Positions 8,354 through 17,032 are shown, numbered from the stretch's first letter. The stretch: DNA of 64,000 bases from Atopobium sp. (GCA_015258715.1 JABZHR010000004.1:73163-137162), one strand, 5' to 3'. Numbers and translations: made by a program. Notes: a model not told the origin generated them from the sequence alone.

Positions 8354-9963
8354 CAGACAATGAAAGCGCGCTTTGCATTCAGCAGCTTGTCGCGTATGCA
8401 TGCGAGCGCGGACTTATTCAAACTGAGGATCTGACCTGGTGCTATAACGCGCTGTTGGACATGCTTTCGTACGAGGGACCCGCTCCTGTTAAGCCTTGGG
8501 AGAAGATTGACCTGGAGTCGTTTGATCTTGACCGGACACTTGCCGAGCTTGTCCGTCTGGCTGTTGCTCATGGTCTGGCCGAGAACACCCAGAGCGGCGA
8601 AGACTCTTTTGCCATGCGCGTCATGGGCCTTCTGCTGCCAAAGCCTTCCGAGGTGGCGCGCCATTTCAATGAGCTGTACGTTGCCGAGGGACCTCGCGCC
8701 GCAACCGACTGGTTCTACACGCTCTGCTGCGACGCAGGCTATGTCAGAAGAAGCGCCATTGCCAGGAATATCACGTGGACTACCCCAACTACCTGGGGAG
8801 ACTTAGAGATTACTATCAATCTCTCCAAGCCAGAAAAAGACCCTCGCGAGATTGCCGCAGCTAAAACAGCTCAAAACACTTCTGGCGAGAAGTACCCCGC
8901 ATGCCAGCTCTGCCTTGATAATGAGGGCTATTCTGGACGCGGCGCTTCATCTGGTGCAGGTGCTCATCCTGCCAGGCAGAATCTGCGCATCATCCCCATT
9001 GAGCTCAACCAGCATCGTTGGGGATTCCAGTACAGTCCATACGCGTACTTCAACGAGCACTGCATTGCCATGAACTCGGATCACGTTCCTATGCACATTG
9101 ATCACGAGGCGCTGGTCAACCTCTTTGACTTTGTGGACAAGTTCCCCCACTACTTCATTGGCTCAAATGCCGATTTACCTATTGTGGGTGGATCGATCCT
9201 CTCGCACGATCACTACCAGGGCGGACGTTACGAGTTCCCTATGATGCGTGCAGAGGTGGCAGAAGAGTTTGAACTCAGGCAGTTCCCCGAGGTAGCGGGC
9301 GCAATTCTTAAGTGGCCACTCTCTGTCCTCCGCCTCTCCTCCACCAGTCGAGAAGAAGCACTCAAGGCTGCGGAGTTTATCATCACTGCATGGCGCGGCT
9401 ATACCGACGAATCCGTCTCTGTTTACGCGCAAACTGATGACGAGCTCCACAACACGGTTACTCCTGTTGTTCGCAAGCTTGAGAGCGGCAGCTACGAGGT
9501 CTTTCTTGCGCTGCGCTGCAATGTTACCAGCGAAAAGCATCCGCTTGGCATCTTCCATCCACATGCCGAGTATCACCACATCAAGAAAGAGAATATCGGC
9601 CTCATCGAGGTTATGGGCCTTGCTGTACTTCCTCCTCGCCTTGTGCCAGAGCTTAACAAGGTGCAGTCTGTTATGGAGCAGTGCCTGGCAAATGGCAAGA
9701 AAGCTAACGCAGTCTACGGACAGCTGACTACGGACTCCACCACCATCTCCCACGCTGATTGGGCTCGCCAGATCTACGCCAAGCTGCTTGAACAGGGCGA
9801 CGGATCCAGCAAGGGCAACGCTTCCCTCTCGTCCGAGCAGCTCAAGAAGTACATCTACGACGAGGTTGGTATTGTCTTCTCGCACGTCCTTGAAGACGCC
9901 GGCGTATTCAAGTGGGACGAAGAAGGACGAGTCGCGCAACATCGCTTCCTCGAGTCTCTGTAG
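8344..9963 (+). CDS. galT: UDP-glucose--hexose-1-phosphate uridylyltransferase, GalT2 type
   Basis: Transfers UMP between UDP-glucose and galactose-1-phosphate. The protein of 539 residues belongs to the longer class II family found in Firmicutes and some Actinobacteria rather than the E. coli type. Visible motifs are CQLCLDNEGYSGRG, WGFQYSPYAYFNEHCIAMN and the histidine-triad-like LSHDHYQGG near residue 285. A TTG at 8335 could also open the frame, but AGGGAG at 8328-8333 spaces best to the ATG at 8344. No galE lies in the window. Confidence 0.95.
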   Translation: MAVADNESALCIQQLVAYACERGLIQTEDLTWCYNALLDMLSYEGPAPVKPWEKIDLESFDLDRTLAELVRLAVAHGLAENTQSGEDSFAMRVMGLLLPKPSEVARHFNELYVAEGPRAATDWFYTLCCDAGYVRRSAIARNITWTTPTTWGDLEITINLSKPEKDPREIAAAKTAQNTSGEKYPACQLCLDNEGYSGRGASSGAGAHPARQNLRIIPIELNQHRWGFQYSPYAYFNEHCIAMNSDHVPMHIDHEALVNLFDFVDKFPHYFIGSNADLPIVGGSILSHDHYQGGRYEFPMMRAEVAEEFELRQFPEVAGAILKWPLSVLRLSSTSREEALKAAEFIITAWRGYTDESVSVYAQTDDELHNTVTPVVRKLESGSYEVFLALRCNVTSEKHPLGIFHPHAEYHHIKKENIGLIEVMGLAVLPPRLVPELNKVQSVMEQCLANGKKANAVYGQLTTDSTTISHADWARQIYAKLLEQGDGSSKGNASLSSEQLKKYIYDEVGIVFSHVLEDAGVFKWDEEGRVAQHRFLESL

Positions 9964-10060
9964 TCGCTGCTATCCAAAGGTTCACACGCAGCTCACAGCG
10001 AACCATGAACTTCAGCTTACCGCAAGCTACAGCGTATTTCGAATCGCATAAATCACCCAG

Positions 10061-10095
10061 CAAGAGGGCCGAGAAGATCGGCTCTCTTGTTTTTT
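10061..10095 (+). terminator. Intrinsic terminator of galM-galK-galT
   Basis: A 12-bp stem (10061-10072 with 10078-10089, one G-T pair), a 5-base loop and a run of six T residues. It stands about 100 bases after the galT stop. Confidence 0.92.
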
Positions 10096-10189
10096 ACCGC
10101 CAAACCAGCAGCCTGCGACAGTTAAAAAACGTATAAGCACCGTAGAGACGGAAATTCTGTTGGATGTGGAATCTGGTTAACTCTTCTAG

Positions 10190-10419
10190 CACACCTATGT
10201 CGGATAATCTGTCGGAAATAGCTCCGTTCAATGCTCTGACCACACCTATAACTGATAATCTGCATGTATCGAGAAACCCGAGCACACCAAAGTCAAATAA
10301 TCTGTCGATAGTTAACATATTTTCTGACATAGGTGTGTTATTTCTCTCAAAATCTGCAGAATATCAGCCTTAGGTGTGCTTTTCTCGCCGATTTTTGCAG
10401 ATTATCTGTCATAGGTGTG
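10190..10419. repeat. Nested palindromic array of a 22-23 bp intergenic repeat (six units)
   Basis: Six copies share the consensus CACACCTAWGTC followed by RGATAATCTG. Plus-orientation units are at 10190-10213, 10241-10263 and 10283-10306. Minus-orientation units are at 10317-10339 (degenerate 3' part), 10356-10378 and 10397-10419. Unit spacing is 39-51 bp. Because three direct copies face three inverted ones, unit 1 can pair with 6, 2 with 5 and 3 with 4, giving one long nested dyad centred near 10312. The half RGATAATCTG is itself nearly palindromic. Related units occur at 39845-39971. No protein-coding role is apparent, and the function is unknown. Confidence 0.85.
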
Positions 10420-10531
10420 GTGCGAAAATCGTAAAAAGACATATGTCCGAAGAGATACCTCAGTTTACCAGCTGCTTTACAATTTTCCCGTAAAGCCACT
10501 TTTCCTTAACGTGCATGCCTCGTTTTTCGCC
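10420..10531. other. Intergenic sequence without recognised features
   Basis: Between the repeat array and the mgl terminator I see no open frame with a ribosome-binding site, no hairpin with a T tract and no repeat unit. Confidence 0.5.
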
Positions 10532-10564
10532 AAAAAAAGAGGCGTCTACGTAAGTAGACGCCTC
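10532..10564 (-). terminator. Intrinsic terminator of the mgl operon
   Basis: On the minus strand an 11-bp perfect stem GAGGCGTCTAC/GTAGACGCCTC (10564-10554 with 10549-10539) with a 4-base loop leads into seven T residues. It begins 22 bases after the mglC stop. Confidence 0.95.
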
Positions 10565-10586
10565 GAAACTTGTACGTAGTAGTGTG

Positions 10587-12242
10587 CTACTTCTTCTGGA
10601 CGTACTTCAAGCAGTCAAGGGTGACAGCGGTCAGAATAATGACGCCCGAGAAGACAAACTGCAGGTTGGTGTCGATGCCAAGAATGGTCAGTGCGTAAGT
10701 CAGTGCAGTGAAGATAAGAACACCCACGGTAACACCGGAGATCTTACCAATACCACCGGTGAACGAGACGCCACCAACAACGCAGGCTGCGATTGCATCC
10801 ATGTCCCAACCCTGGCCGTAAGCTGCGGAACCAGAGCCGACCATACGCATGCACTCGAGCCATGAACCAAATCCATAGAGGATACCAGCCATAACAAAAG
10901 CGCCAACCATAACCCTAAAGACAGAGATACCTGAAACAGCTGCTGCCTCGGGGTTTCCACCTACTGCGTAGAGGTTCTTACCAAAGGTGGTCTTGTTCCA
11001 GATGAACCAAACAATAGCAATAGCTGCGATTGCCCACAAAATAATTGATGGGAATTTACCAATTCGTGGAATGACCATGTCTGGAATAGATGGCTCGATA
11101 GCACCAAAAGAAACACCCTTTGTTGCATAAGTAACAATACCAAAGATAATCAGCATGTTAGCCATGGTCGAGATGAATGGGTGCATCTTAAACTTAGCAG
11201 TAAAGAAGCCAGCGATACTGGTAAAGCAGGTACAGAGAACAATACAGGTAACCAGAGCCATGATGATTCTGACAGGAATTGGAATACCAGTAAGGTCAAA
11301 CGTGATACCAAAGACCTGACCAGTATTGATGCCCTGGTGCATGATGATGGTTGAAGCGGTCATGCCCATACCAACCATACGACCAATGGAAAGGTCAGTA
11401 CCAGTAAGCAGAATCAATCCAGCTACACCAAGAGCCAAGAACATTCGAGGCGATGCCTGCTGAAGAATGTTGATGACGTTGGAGTATGTCAAAAGCTGAG
11501 TGCCCTTGACTGCTGGGGTAATGATACAGAGGGCAATAAATACCAGGAGAATAACAATGTACAGACCGTTCTGAAGCAAGAATGAACGGGTGTTGAAGGT
11601 GTACTTGTAGTTCTCCCACTTCTGAGCCTGAGACTCCAGTGGAGTGAACTTAGACATCCTGAGAAGGTCGATGAGGTGATACTCATGACTAAACGCATTG
11701 TGAGCGCGATCTTTGATGCGCTGAAGATCCTTCTGATAGTTGACCTTAGCATCAAACTGGCGGTTCTTATAGACGTACTTCTCGTCCTTGATTTCCTGAG
11801 CATCAGAAGTCTTGCTGACAGCCTCTTCGTGCTCCTTCTTGAGGCGCTCAAGAGCAGCAGCGTAATTCTGCTTAGCCTGCTCCTTCTCTACGGCACAGCT
11901 TGCCTTAACTGGCTCAAGATACTCGCTCTTGTAGTGCTCCTTGAGATACGCTTCAGCCTCTGCAATAAGCTTGGAGACCTGAGCGCTGTTCTCGGACTCA
12001 ACCTTCTTTGCAAGCTCCAGCTCAGCCTTGTAGCCCTCAATAAGCGTGTTGCGCTCTTCAGCCGAGATAGACTTATCGCGCTTTGTTGACTCAATAGCGC
12101 TCAGTGTTGAAATTACTTTGTTGGTACCATTTGCGCGAAGCTCATCAATTTGAGCCTGAATGGAACCAATCTTCTGATCAATAGGCTTTAGCAGCTCTTT
12201 TTCCTGCTCGGCCGTCAGAACAGATCCACCTGTTTTTGGCAT
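10587..12242 (-). CDS. mglC: Galactose/methyl-galactoside ABC transporter permease with N-terminal coiled-coil extension
   Basis: The membrane subunit of the Mgl importer. From residue about 225 it is a normal BPD_transp_2 permease with about eight to ten hydrophobic segments (first VILLVFIALCIITPAV) and the ALGVAGLILLTGTDLSIGR motif. Ahead of it is an extension of roughly 190 charged residues, rich in K, E, A and Q and predicted by eye to be coiled coil. Total length is 551 residues against about 335 for E. coli MglC. The longest frame starts at 12251, but GGAGAGG directly touches that ATG and spaces properly to the one at 12242. The ribosome-binding site overlaps the mglA stop. Confidence 0.93.
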   Translation of the reverse strand: MPKTGGSVLTAEQEKELLKPIDQKIGSIQAQIDELRANGTNKVISTLSAIESTKRDKSISAEERNTLIEGYKAELELAKKVESENSAQVSKLIAEAEAYLKEHYKSEYLEPVKASCAVEKEQAKQNYAAALERLKKEHEEAVSKTSDAQEIKDEKYVYKNRQFDAKVNYQKDLQRIKDRAHNAFSHEYHLIDLLRMSKFTPLESQAQKWENYKYTFNTRSFLLQNGLYIVILLVFIALCIITPAVKGTQLLTYSNVINILQQASPRMFLALGVAGLILLTGTDLSIGRMVGMGMTASTIIMHQGINTGQVFGITFDLTGIPIPVRIIMALVTCIVLCTCFTSIAGFFTAKFKMHPFISTMANMLIIFGIVTYATKGVSFGAIEPSIPDMVIPRIGKFPSIILWAIAAIAIVWFIWNKTTFGKNLYAVGGNPEAAAVSGISVFRVMVGAFVMAGILYGFGSWLECMRMVGSGSAAYGQGWDMDAIAACVVGGVSFTGGIGKISGVTVGVLIFTALTYALTILGIDTNLQFVFSGVIILTAVTLDCLKYVQKK

Positions 12243-12257
12243 TTGTATCATCCTCTC

Positions 12258-13766
12258 CTACAGGTACTTTGCGCTGAGGCGCAGGAGTTCTTCTTGATTT
12301 GTCTCGTTGGTATTTACGATGCCCGAGAGTCTGCCGTTGGACATAACGCCAATACGGTTAGTAATTCCCAAAATCTCTGGCATCTCCGAAGAGACTACGA
12401 TAATAGTGGTACCGCTCTTAGCCATATCAATAATGAGCTGGTAGATCTCATATTTAGCACCAACATCAATACCACGAGTAGGCTCGTCCATCAGGAAAAC
12501 CTGAGGATAGCGCTCGAGCCACTTACCAAAAATGACCTTCTGCTGATTGCCACCAGAAAGACTTGAAATCAAGTCTGATGGACCTTGAGCCTTGGTATTC
12601 ATAACCTTGAGCTCGTTGACGGTAGCCTTAGTCATCTTAGGATCAGAAAGGATTGGACCAGACTTGTACTGGTTCAAGTTTGCAATGGTTGTGTTAAACG
12701 TCAGGTCGCCCTTAAGGAATAGGCCGTTTGCTTTACGCTCCTCGGTAATCATGGCAAAGCCGTGATCCATTGCCTCTGCGGCTGTCGAGAAGTTCATAAG
12801 GTGCCCGTTGACGTAGACACGACCTGCAGCTCTGGTTCTTACACCAAAGATTGTCTCAAGAAGCTCTGTTCTACCGGCGCCGACAAGACCATACAGACCA
12901 AAGATCTCGCCCTTCCTTACGTCAAAAGTGACGTCCTGAAGGTATGGCTCGTATTTAGTTGAAAGATGCTGAATAGAAAGATACGTCTTACCAGGTGTGT
13001 TAGTAACATCTGGGAAGCGATTCTCAAGTGAGCGGCCGACCATTGCAGAGATAAGTTCGTTCATGTTGGTCTCATCAGAGCGCTTGGTCATAACAAGCTT
13101 ACCGTCACGAAGAACTGAAATGTCGTCGCAAATCTCAAAGATCTCATCCATCTTGTGAGAGATGTAGACCAGTGAAATTCCCTGCTCTTTGAGCATACGA
13201 ATCATCTCAAAGAGTTTCTCGACCTCTTGAGTCATAAGCGAAGAAGTAGGCTCATCAAGAACAATAATCTTAGCGTTGTAAGAAATTGCCTTTGCAATCT
13301 CGCACATCTGACGCTGAGATACTGACATGTTCTTCATAGGCTGTGTCAGATCTACAGTCATACCAAGACGCCTGAAGAGCTCATTAGCTTCTTTTTTCAT
13401 GCGTCCCTCGTCGACAACACCCATTGCATTAACAGGATAGCGACCAAGGAACAAGTTATCTACAACATTTCTATCGAGGCACTGGTTAAGCTCCTGGTGA
13501 ACCATTGCGACACCATTCTCAAGTGCGTCTTTTGGTCCGGAGAAATTAACCTCTTTGCCGTCAAGAAATATCTTGCCTTCATCTTTTTGATACGTACCAA
13601 ACAGGCACTTCATCATGGTAGATTTGCCTGCGCCGTTCTCTCCCATAAGACCCATAACGGTTCCACGGCGTACGTTCATTGAAATATGATCCAGAACACG
13701 GTTACGTCCAAAGGACTTGCTCATTCCATCAATAGTTAGAACAATATCGTTTTCTGTATCTGCCAT
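12258..13766 (-). CDS. mglA: Galactose/methyl-galactoside ABC transporter ATPase
   Basis: The double ATPase of a sugar importer, 502 residues, with two ABC cassettes. The first has Walker A GENGAGKST (about residues 39-47) and Walker B IIVLDEPTSSL. The second has the degenerate loop GLVGAGRTELLE, LSGGNQQKV and VFLMDEPTRGIDVG. This arrangement is typical of MglA/RbsA. ATG start with AGGGGTGA upstream. It sits between mglB and mglC, with a strong hairpin separating it from mglB. Confidence 0.96.
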   Translation of the reverse strand: MADTENDIVLTIDGMSKSFGRNRVLDHISMNVRRGTVMGLMGENGAGKSTMMKCLFGTYQKDEGKIFLDGKEVNFSGPKDALENGVAMVHQELNQCLDRNVVDNLFLGRYPVNAMGVVDEGRMKKEANELFRRLGMTVDLTQPMKNMSVSQRQMCEIAKAISYNAKIIVLDEPTSSLMTQEVEKLFEMIRMLKEQGISLVYISHKMDEIFEICDDISVLRDGKLVMTKRSDETNMNELISAMVGRSLENRFPDVTNTPGKTYLSIQHLSTKYEPYLQDVTFDVRKGEIFGLYGLVGAGRTELLETIFGVRTRAAGRVYVNGHLMNFSTAAEAMDHGFAMITEERKANGLFLKGDLTFNTTIANLNQYKSGPILSDPKMTKATVNELKVMNTKAQGPSDLISSLSGGNQQKVIFGKWLERYPQVFLMDEPTRGIDVGAKYEIYQLIIDMAKSGTTIIVVSSEMPEILGITNRIGVMSNGRLSGIVNTNETNQEELLRLSAKYL

Positions 13767-13813
13767 GTAATCACCCCTTATCTCGCTAAGTTATTGCGCT
13801 TATTCGCGAGAAC

Positions 13814-13844
13814 ACCGGAGGAGAGCAGGTGTCTCCCCTCCGGT
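13814..13844 (-). other. Intercistronic hairpin between mglB and mglA
   Basis: A 12-bp stem (13814-13825 with 13833-13844, one G-U pair) and 7-base loop, 27 bases after the mglB stop, with no T tract. Such structures often protect the upstream mRNA from 3' exonucleases or partly terminate, giving more binding protein than transporter. The role here is inferred. Confidence 0.75.
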
Positions 13845-13870
13845 ATTGTTTCGTGCTATCGACTACTTAA

Positions 13871-15154
13871 TTACTTAAGCAGCTGGGTATAGGAAGAACC
13901 GTTGTCGGTCTTAACCATGTTGAATGCAAATGCATCGTACTCGTCAGGGTTGCCAAGACGGTTGGTAATGTTGGACTCAGTCTGGCCATCGCCTGCGATG
14001 TACTCAACGTTGAGGTTGAGCAGTGGAGCATACTTCTTGAGCAGTGGAACATAGGTTGAACCAAGGAAGTTGTCGCCAGAGTTGTAGGTATTGAGCCAAA
14101 CCTTCTTCTCTGGGTGCTTGTCTGCGCTCAGCTGAGCAGAAGCATCCTTGTAAGGAGTGGTTGCGTCAAGGTTGTCCTTGTAGTTCTCAGCGGTAACTGC
14201 AAGGTTGAGAGCGTAGTAAGAACGCTGATCTGCAACATACTTGTAGTCCTTGGAGTCAATCTTGTCGCCAGCCTCGTCTGCAGTCTCAATGCCGGTGTTG
14301 ATGTCAACACCATCAAGAGCGTTGCGGAGCAGACGGAGTGTCAGGTAAGCCTGGACATCTGGGTGCTGGGAAATGGTGCCTGCATAGCCGTCAGCAATAG
14401 CTGCAACTGCGTCAGAGTTAGCGTCGTAACCAAAGGTTGGGACCTTCTGAGCCTTTGACCATGCGTTGAAGATGGACATGCCCATACCGTCGTTGTTGGA
14501 AACAACAACATCAATCTGATCGCCGAAGGAAGAAGACCAAGCAGCAATTGCGTTACCAGCGGTTGCAGCATCCCATGTTGCGCCAGCGGTGTTCTTCATC
14601 TCCTGAGAAGCAAGCTCACGGATGGTGTAGGACTTGCCGCCAACCTCAAGCTTACCGTCCTGAACAACAGAAGCGGAGCCGTCAGTGTTGGTGCCTACTG
14701 GATCAGAAATAATCTTGCCGTCCTTCTCGATGCCAGTACCAAGTGCCTTACGGACACCACGAGTACGAGCGATAGAGTCGTTGTGACCGATGTCACCAAT
14801 TGCAAGAACGTAACCAATGATGCCATCCTTGTTACGATCAAGCTCAGCTGCGTGAGCCTTGATGTAATCAAGAACCATCTGGCCCTGGAGCTCTGCGCCC
14901 TGAACTGCATCAAAGCCAACGTAATAGGTGTCCTTGTTGAAGTTAAGGGTGTTGGTATCAAGCTCACCGGTTGAGCTGTTAGAAGGCTGACGGTTGAAGA
15001 AGACAACAGGCTTATCCTTGTTCTCTACCTTTGCACCTTTAGCGCCTTCCTCTTTTTTCTCGCTAGGAGCGCAAGCTGCAAGAACGCTAGATCCACCAAC
15101 GCTAAGAACGCCTAGACCACAGAACTTTAGAAAACTGCGACGAGACACATCCAT
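13871..15154 (-). CDS. mglB: Galactose-binding lipoprotein of the Mgl importer (Tat-type signal)
   Basis: The substrate-binding protein, 427 residues from the ATG at 15154. It opens with a twin-arginine motif (DVSRRSFLKF) and a lipobox LAAC, so it is probably exported folded by the Tat system and lipid-anchored at Cys about 28. The body is a periplasmic-binding type I fold (GYVLAIGDIGHNDS, VVSNNDGMGMSI, PTFGYDANSDAV), as in galactose/glucose-binding proteins. AAAGG is 8 bases before the ATG at 15154; an upstream in-frame ATG at 15172 lacks a ribosome-binding site. A LacI-type operator lies at 15203-15220. Substrate is inferred from the gal neighbours. Confidence 0.92.
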   Translation of the reverse strand: MDVSRRSFLKFCGLGVLSVGGSSVLAACAPSEKKEEGAKGAKVENKDKPVVFFNRQPSNSSTGELDTNTLNFNKDTYYVGFDAVQGAELQGQMVLDYIKAHAAELDRNKDGIIGYVLAIGDIGHNDSIARTRGVRKALGTGIEKDGKIISDPVGTNTDGSASVVQDGKLEVGGKSYTIRELASQEMKNTAGATWDAATAGNAIAAWSSSFGDQIDVVVSNNDGMGMSIFNAWSKAQKVPTFGYDANSDAVAAIADGYAGTISQHPDVQAYLTLRLLRNALDGVDINTGIETADEAGDKIDSKDYKYVADQRSYYALNLAVTAENYKDNLDATTPYKDASAQLSADKHPEKKVWLNTYNSGDNFLGSTYVPLLKKYAPLLNLNVEYIAGDGQTESNITNRLGNPDEYDAFAFNMVKTDNGSSYTQLLK

Positions 15155-15174
15155 AGTAGTGACCTTTCTCATTT

Positions 15175-15193
15175 GTTATGCCTTTTGCATAAC
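15175..15193. promoter_or_regulatory. Palindrome just upstream of the mglB start
   Basis: GTTATGC-N5-GCATAAC is a perfect 7-bp inverted repeat in the mglB leader, near the operator. In RNA it would form a hairpin about 20 bases before the ribosome-binding site. It could be a leader structure or a further protein site. Confidence 0.5.
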
Positions 15194-15202
15194 ACTGACC
15201 TT

Positions 15203-15220
15203 AATGAGTACGTTAACAAA
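15203..15220 (-). promoter_or_regulatory. LacI-family operator upstream of mglB
   Basis: AATGAGTACGTTAACAAA on the plus strand, the third copy of the operator seen at 5797 and 5983. It lies about 50 bases upstream of the mglB start and links the importer to the galactose regulator. Confidence 0.82.
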
Positions 15221-15252
15221 TCTCATCACAGCTCTTTGTGAGATGTCGCTCA

Positions 15253-15271
15253 ACGGTTGTAGAAATACCGT
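15253..15271. promoter_or_regulatory. ACGGT-N9-ACCGT dyad upstream of mglB
   Basis: Same half-sites and same 9-base spacer as the dyad at 5873-5891, about 33 bases upstream of the operator. A further inverted ACGGT half-site is at 15295-15299. A second, unidentified regulator is possible. Confidence 0.5.
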
Positions 15272-15433
15272 AAGCGTTATGTTTTGTACCTTTTACGGTA
15301 TCAATTTTGAAGTTTTTGAGGATAAATAAAGAAAAAGCGGTCAAATGGCCAAATTAACGAGAAATTCATCGACTCTGAATCTGTGAATAAAAATCTGCTG
15401 CTAATACGAGAAAAGCAGGACAGCACTTCACAC

Positions 15434-15460
15434 AAAAAAGACCAGGCATTGCCTGGTCTT
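15434..15460 (-). terminator. Intrinsic terminator after tRNA-Asn
   Basis: Minus-strand AAGACCAGGC/GCCTGGTCTT hairpin (15460-15451 with 15447-15438), a 3-base loop and then six T residues, starting 8 bases after the tRNA. Confidence 0.93.
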
Positions 15461-15468
15461 GAAAATTC

Positions 15469-15543
15469 TGGCTCCCCGAGCAGGATTTGAACCTGCGACA
15501 CGCTGATTAACAGTCAGCTGCGCTACCGCTGCGCCATCGGGGA
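15469..15543 (-). tRNA. tRNA-Asn (anticodon GTT)
   Basis: The minus strand folds as a cloverleaf. The acceptor stem pairs TCCCCGA with TCGGGGA. The D arm contains GCGCAGCGGTAGCGC, the anticodon loop is CTGTTAA (GTT) between AGCTGA and TCAGCG, and the T arm contains GGTTCAAATCC. The discriminator is G and the 3' CCA is encoded. It is a single gene, with its own terminator, between mglB and rpoD. Confidence 0.96.
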
Positions 15544-15664
15544 ATATGTGTGCTTCTCAGCGGTGTTTAAGTATAGAGAGACATTCCAAACCATGCAAGC
15601 ATTTTTTAGAAAAAATTTAGTCAAATTCTTCTTGCACAATCTCTTGCATACCTAAACCAAGAAG

Positions 15665-17032
15665 CTACTCCTCCATATAGTCCTTAAGACGGCCGGACCT
15701 AGAAGGATGACGAAGCTTTGCCAAGGTCTTGGACTCAATCTGGCGAATACGCTCACGCGTAACTCCAAACTCCTTGCCCACCTCTTCAAGCGTGCGAGGG
15801 TGGCCATCCTCAAGACCAAAGCGGAACTTAATAACCTTACGCTCACGATCAGCAAGACCGTCAAGAACCTGCTCCAGCTGCTCACGAAGCATTGAATCAG
15901 AAGCTGCATCTGGTGGAGCAACAGCTGAAGAGTCCTCAATAAAGTCTCCAAGCTGTGAATCTTCTTCTTCACCAATTGGCGTCTCAAGAGAGACAGGCTC
16001 CTGGCTAATCTTCTGGATCTCGCGAACGCGATCAGGAGACATACCCATTTCTGCGCCAATCTCTTCTGGGGTAGGATCTCTACCAAGATCTTGCAGAAGC
16101 TGACGCTGAACACGGATGAGCTTGTTGATAGTCTCTACCATGTGGACAGGAATACGAATGGTACGTGCCTGGTCTGCAATAGCGCGGGTAATTGCCTGAC
16201 GAATCCACCAGGTAGCATACGTTGAGAACTTAAAGCCCTTGGTGTAATCGAACTTCTCGACAGCACGAATAAGGCCAAGGTTACCTTCCTGGATAAGGTC
16301 AAGGAACAGCATACCGCGGCCAACATAGCGCTTTGCAATTGAGACAACAAGACGAAGGTTTGCAGAAATAAGCTGCTGCTTAGCATCAAGTCCTACAGAC
16401 TCAATACGCATGAGGCGGCGCTGCTCTGCGCGGTTAAGCTCGATGAGGCCATCTTCAAAGTCCTCCAGCTTCTGAGAAGCTGCAGTACCTGCCTCAATCT
16501 TCATAGCAAGGTGAACCTCTTCTGATGCAGTAAGCAGGTCAACCTTACCAATCTCTTTAAGATACATGCGGACAGGATCGCCGGTAAGCATAACCGTAGT
16601 GGTGTCTGAACGGCGAGCACGAGCGCGAGAAGAACGTTTTGGCTTGGAGACTTTTGCCTTAGAAACAGAGCGGAGAGCCTCTTTGACCTCGCGAGCCTCA
16701 TTTACGGCATCAAAATCTTCATCATCTTCATCATCAAAATCGGATGAGTCATCCAAGTCATCATCGGATGAAAAATCGTCCTCTACGGCGTCATCTTCAA
16801 TGGCGAAAGAAACGGTTGCTTCAGATGCGGTAGTAATCTCAACACCTTTAACGCGCAGCGAATCATACAGGTCAGAAAGCTCATCATCGTTAACGTCAAC
16901 GTCACGAATGGCAACCTGAATATCGTCTTCGCTGATACTACCGTTAGACTTTGAAGAACTTACCAGATCATCAACAATTTTAGTAAGCTCATCTGAGAGT
17001 TTGACCTCGTCATTTGCCTTTTTTGCAGCCAC
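15665..17032 (-). CDS. rpoD: Primary RNA polymerase sigma factor (sigma-70 group 1)
   Basis: Directs RNA polymerase to housekeeping promoters. It has 455 residues. The acidic, low-complexity N-terminal part has a run of D, E and S around residues 75-110. Region 1.2 follows ([17 protein letters not shown]), then region 2 with the -10 recognition stretch [21 protein letters not shown] written across regions 2.3-2.4, and region 4 with the helix-turn-helix ([20 protein letters not shown]). The start is GTG, supported by AAAGGA 7 bases upstream. It lies downstream of dnaG, as in the classical macromolecular synthesis arrangement. Confidence 0.97.
   Translation of the reverse strand: MAAKKANDEVKLSDELTKIVDDLVSSSKSNGSISEDDIQVAIRDVDVNDDELSDLYDSLRVKGVEITTASEATVSFAIEDDAVEDDFSSDDDLDDSSDFDDEDDEDFDAVNEAREVKEALRSVSKAKVSKPKRSSRARARRSDTTTVMLTGDPVRMYLKEIGKVDLLTASEEVHLAMKIEAGTAASQKLEDFEDGLIELNRAEQRRLMRIESVGLDAKQQLISANLRLVVSIAKRYVGRGMLFLDLIQEGNLGLIRAVEKFDYTKGFKFSTYATWWIRQAITRAIADQARTIRIPVHMVETINKLIRVQRQLLQDLGRDPTPEEIGAEMGMSPDRVREIQKISQEPVSLETPIGEEEDSQLGDFIEDSSAVAPPDAASDSMLREQLEQVLDGLADRERKVIKFRFGLEDGHPRTLEEVGKEFGVTRERIRQIESKTLAKLRHPSRSGRLKDYMEE

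Noticed and set aside
10094..10373. Two overlapping frames on opposite strands with peptides such as TPMSDNL and RLSDIGV
   Set aside because: They are translations of the palindromic repeat units in both directions, without ribosome-binding sites; the DNA repeat explains them.
10190..10419. Possible CRISPR array
   Set aside because: The units are only 22-23 bp, diverged, and change orientation in the middle; spacing varies and there are no cas genes.
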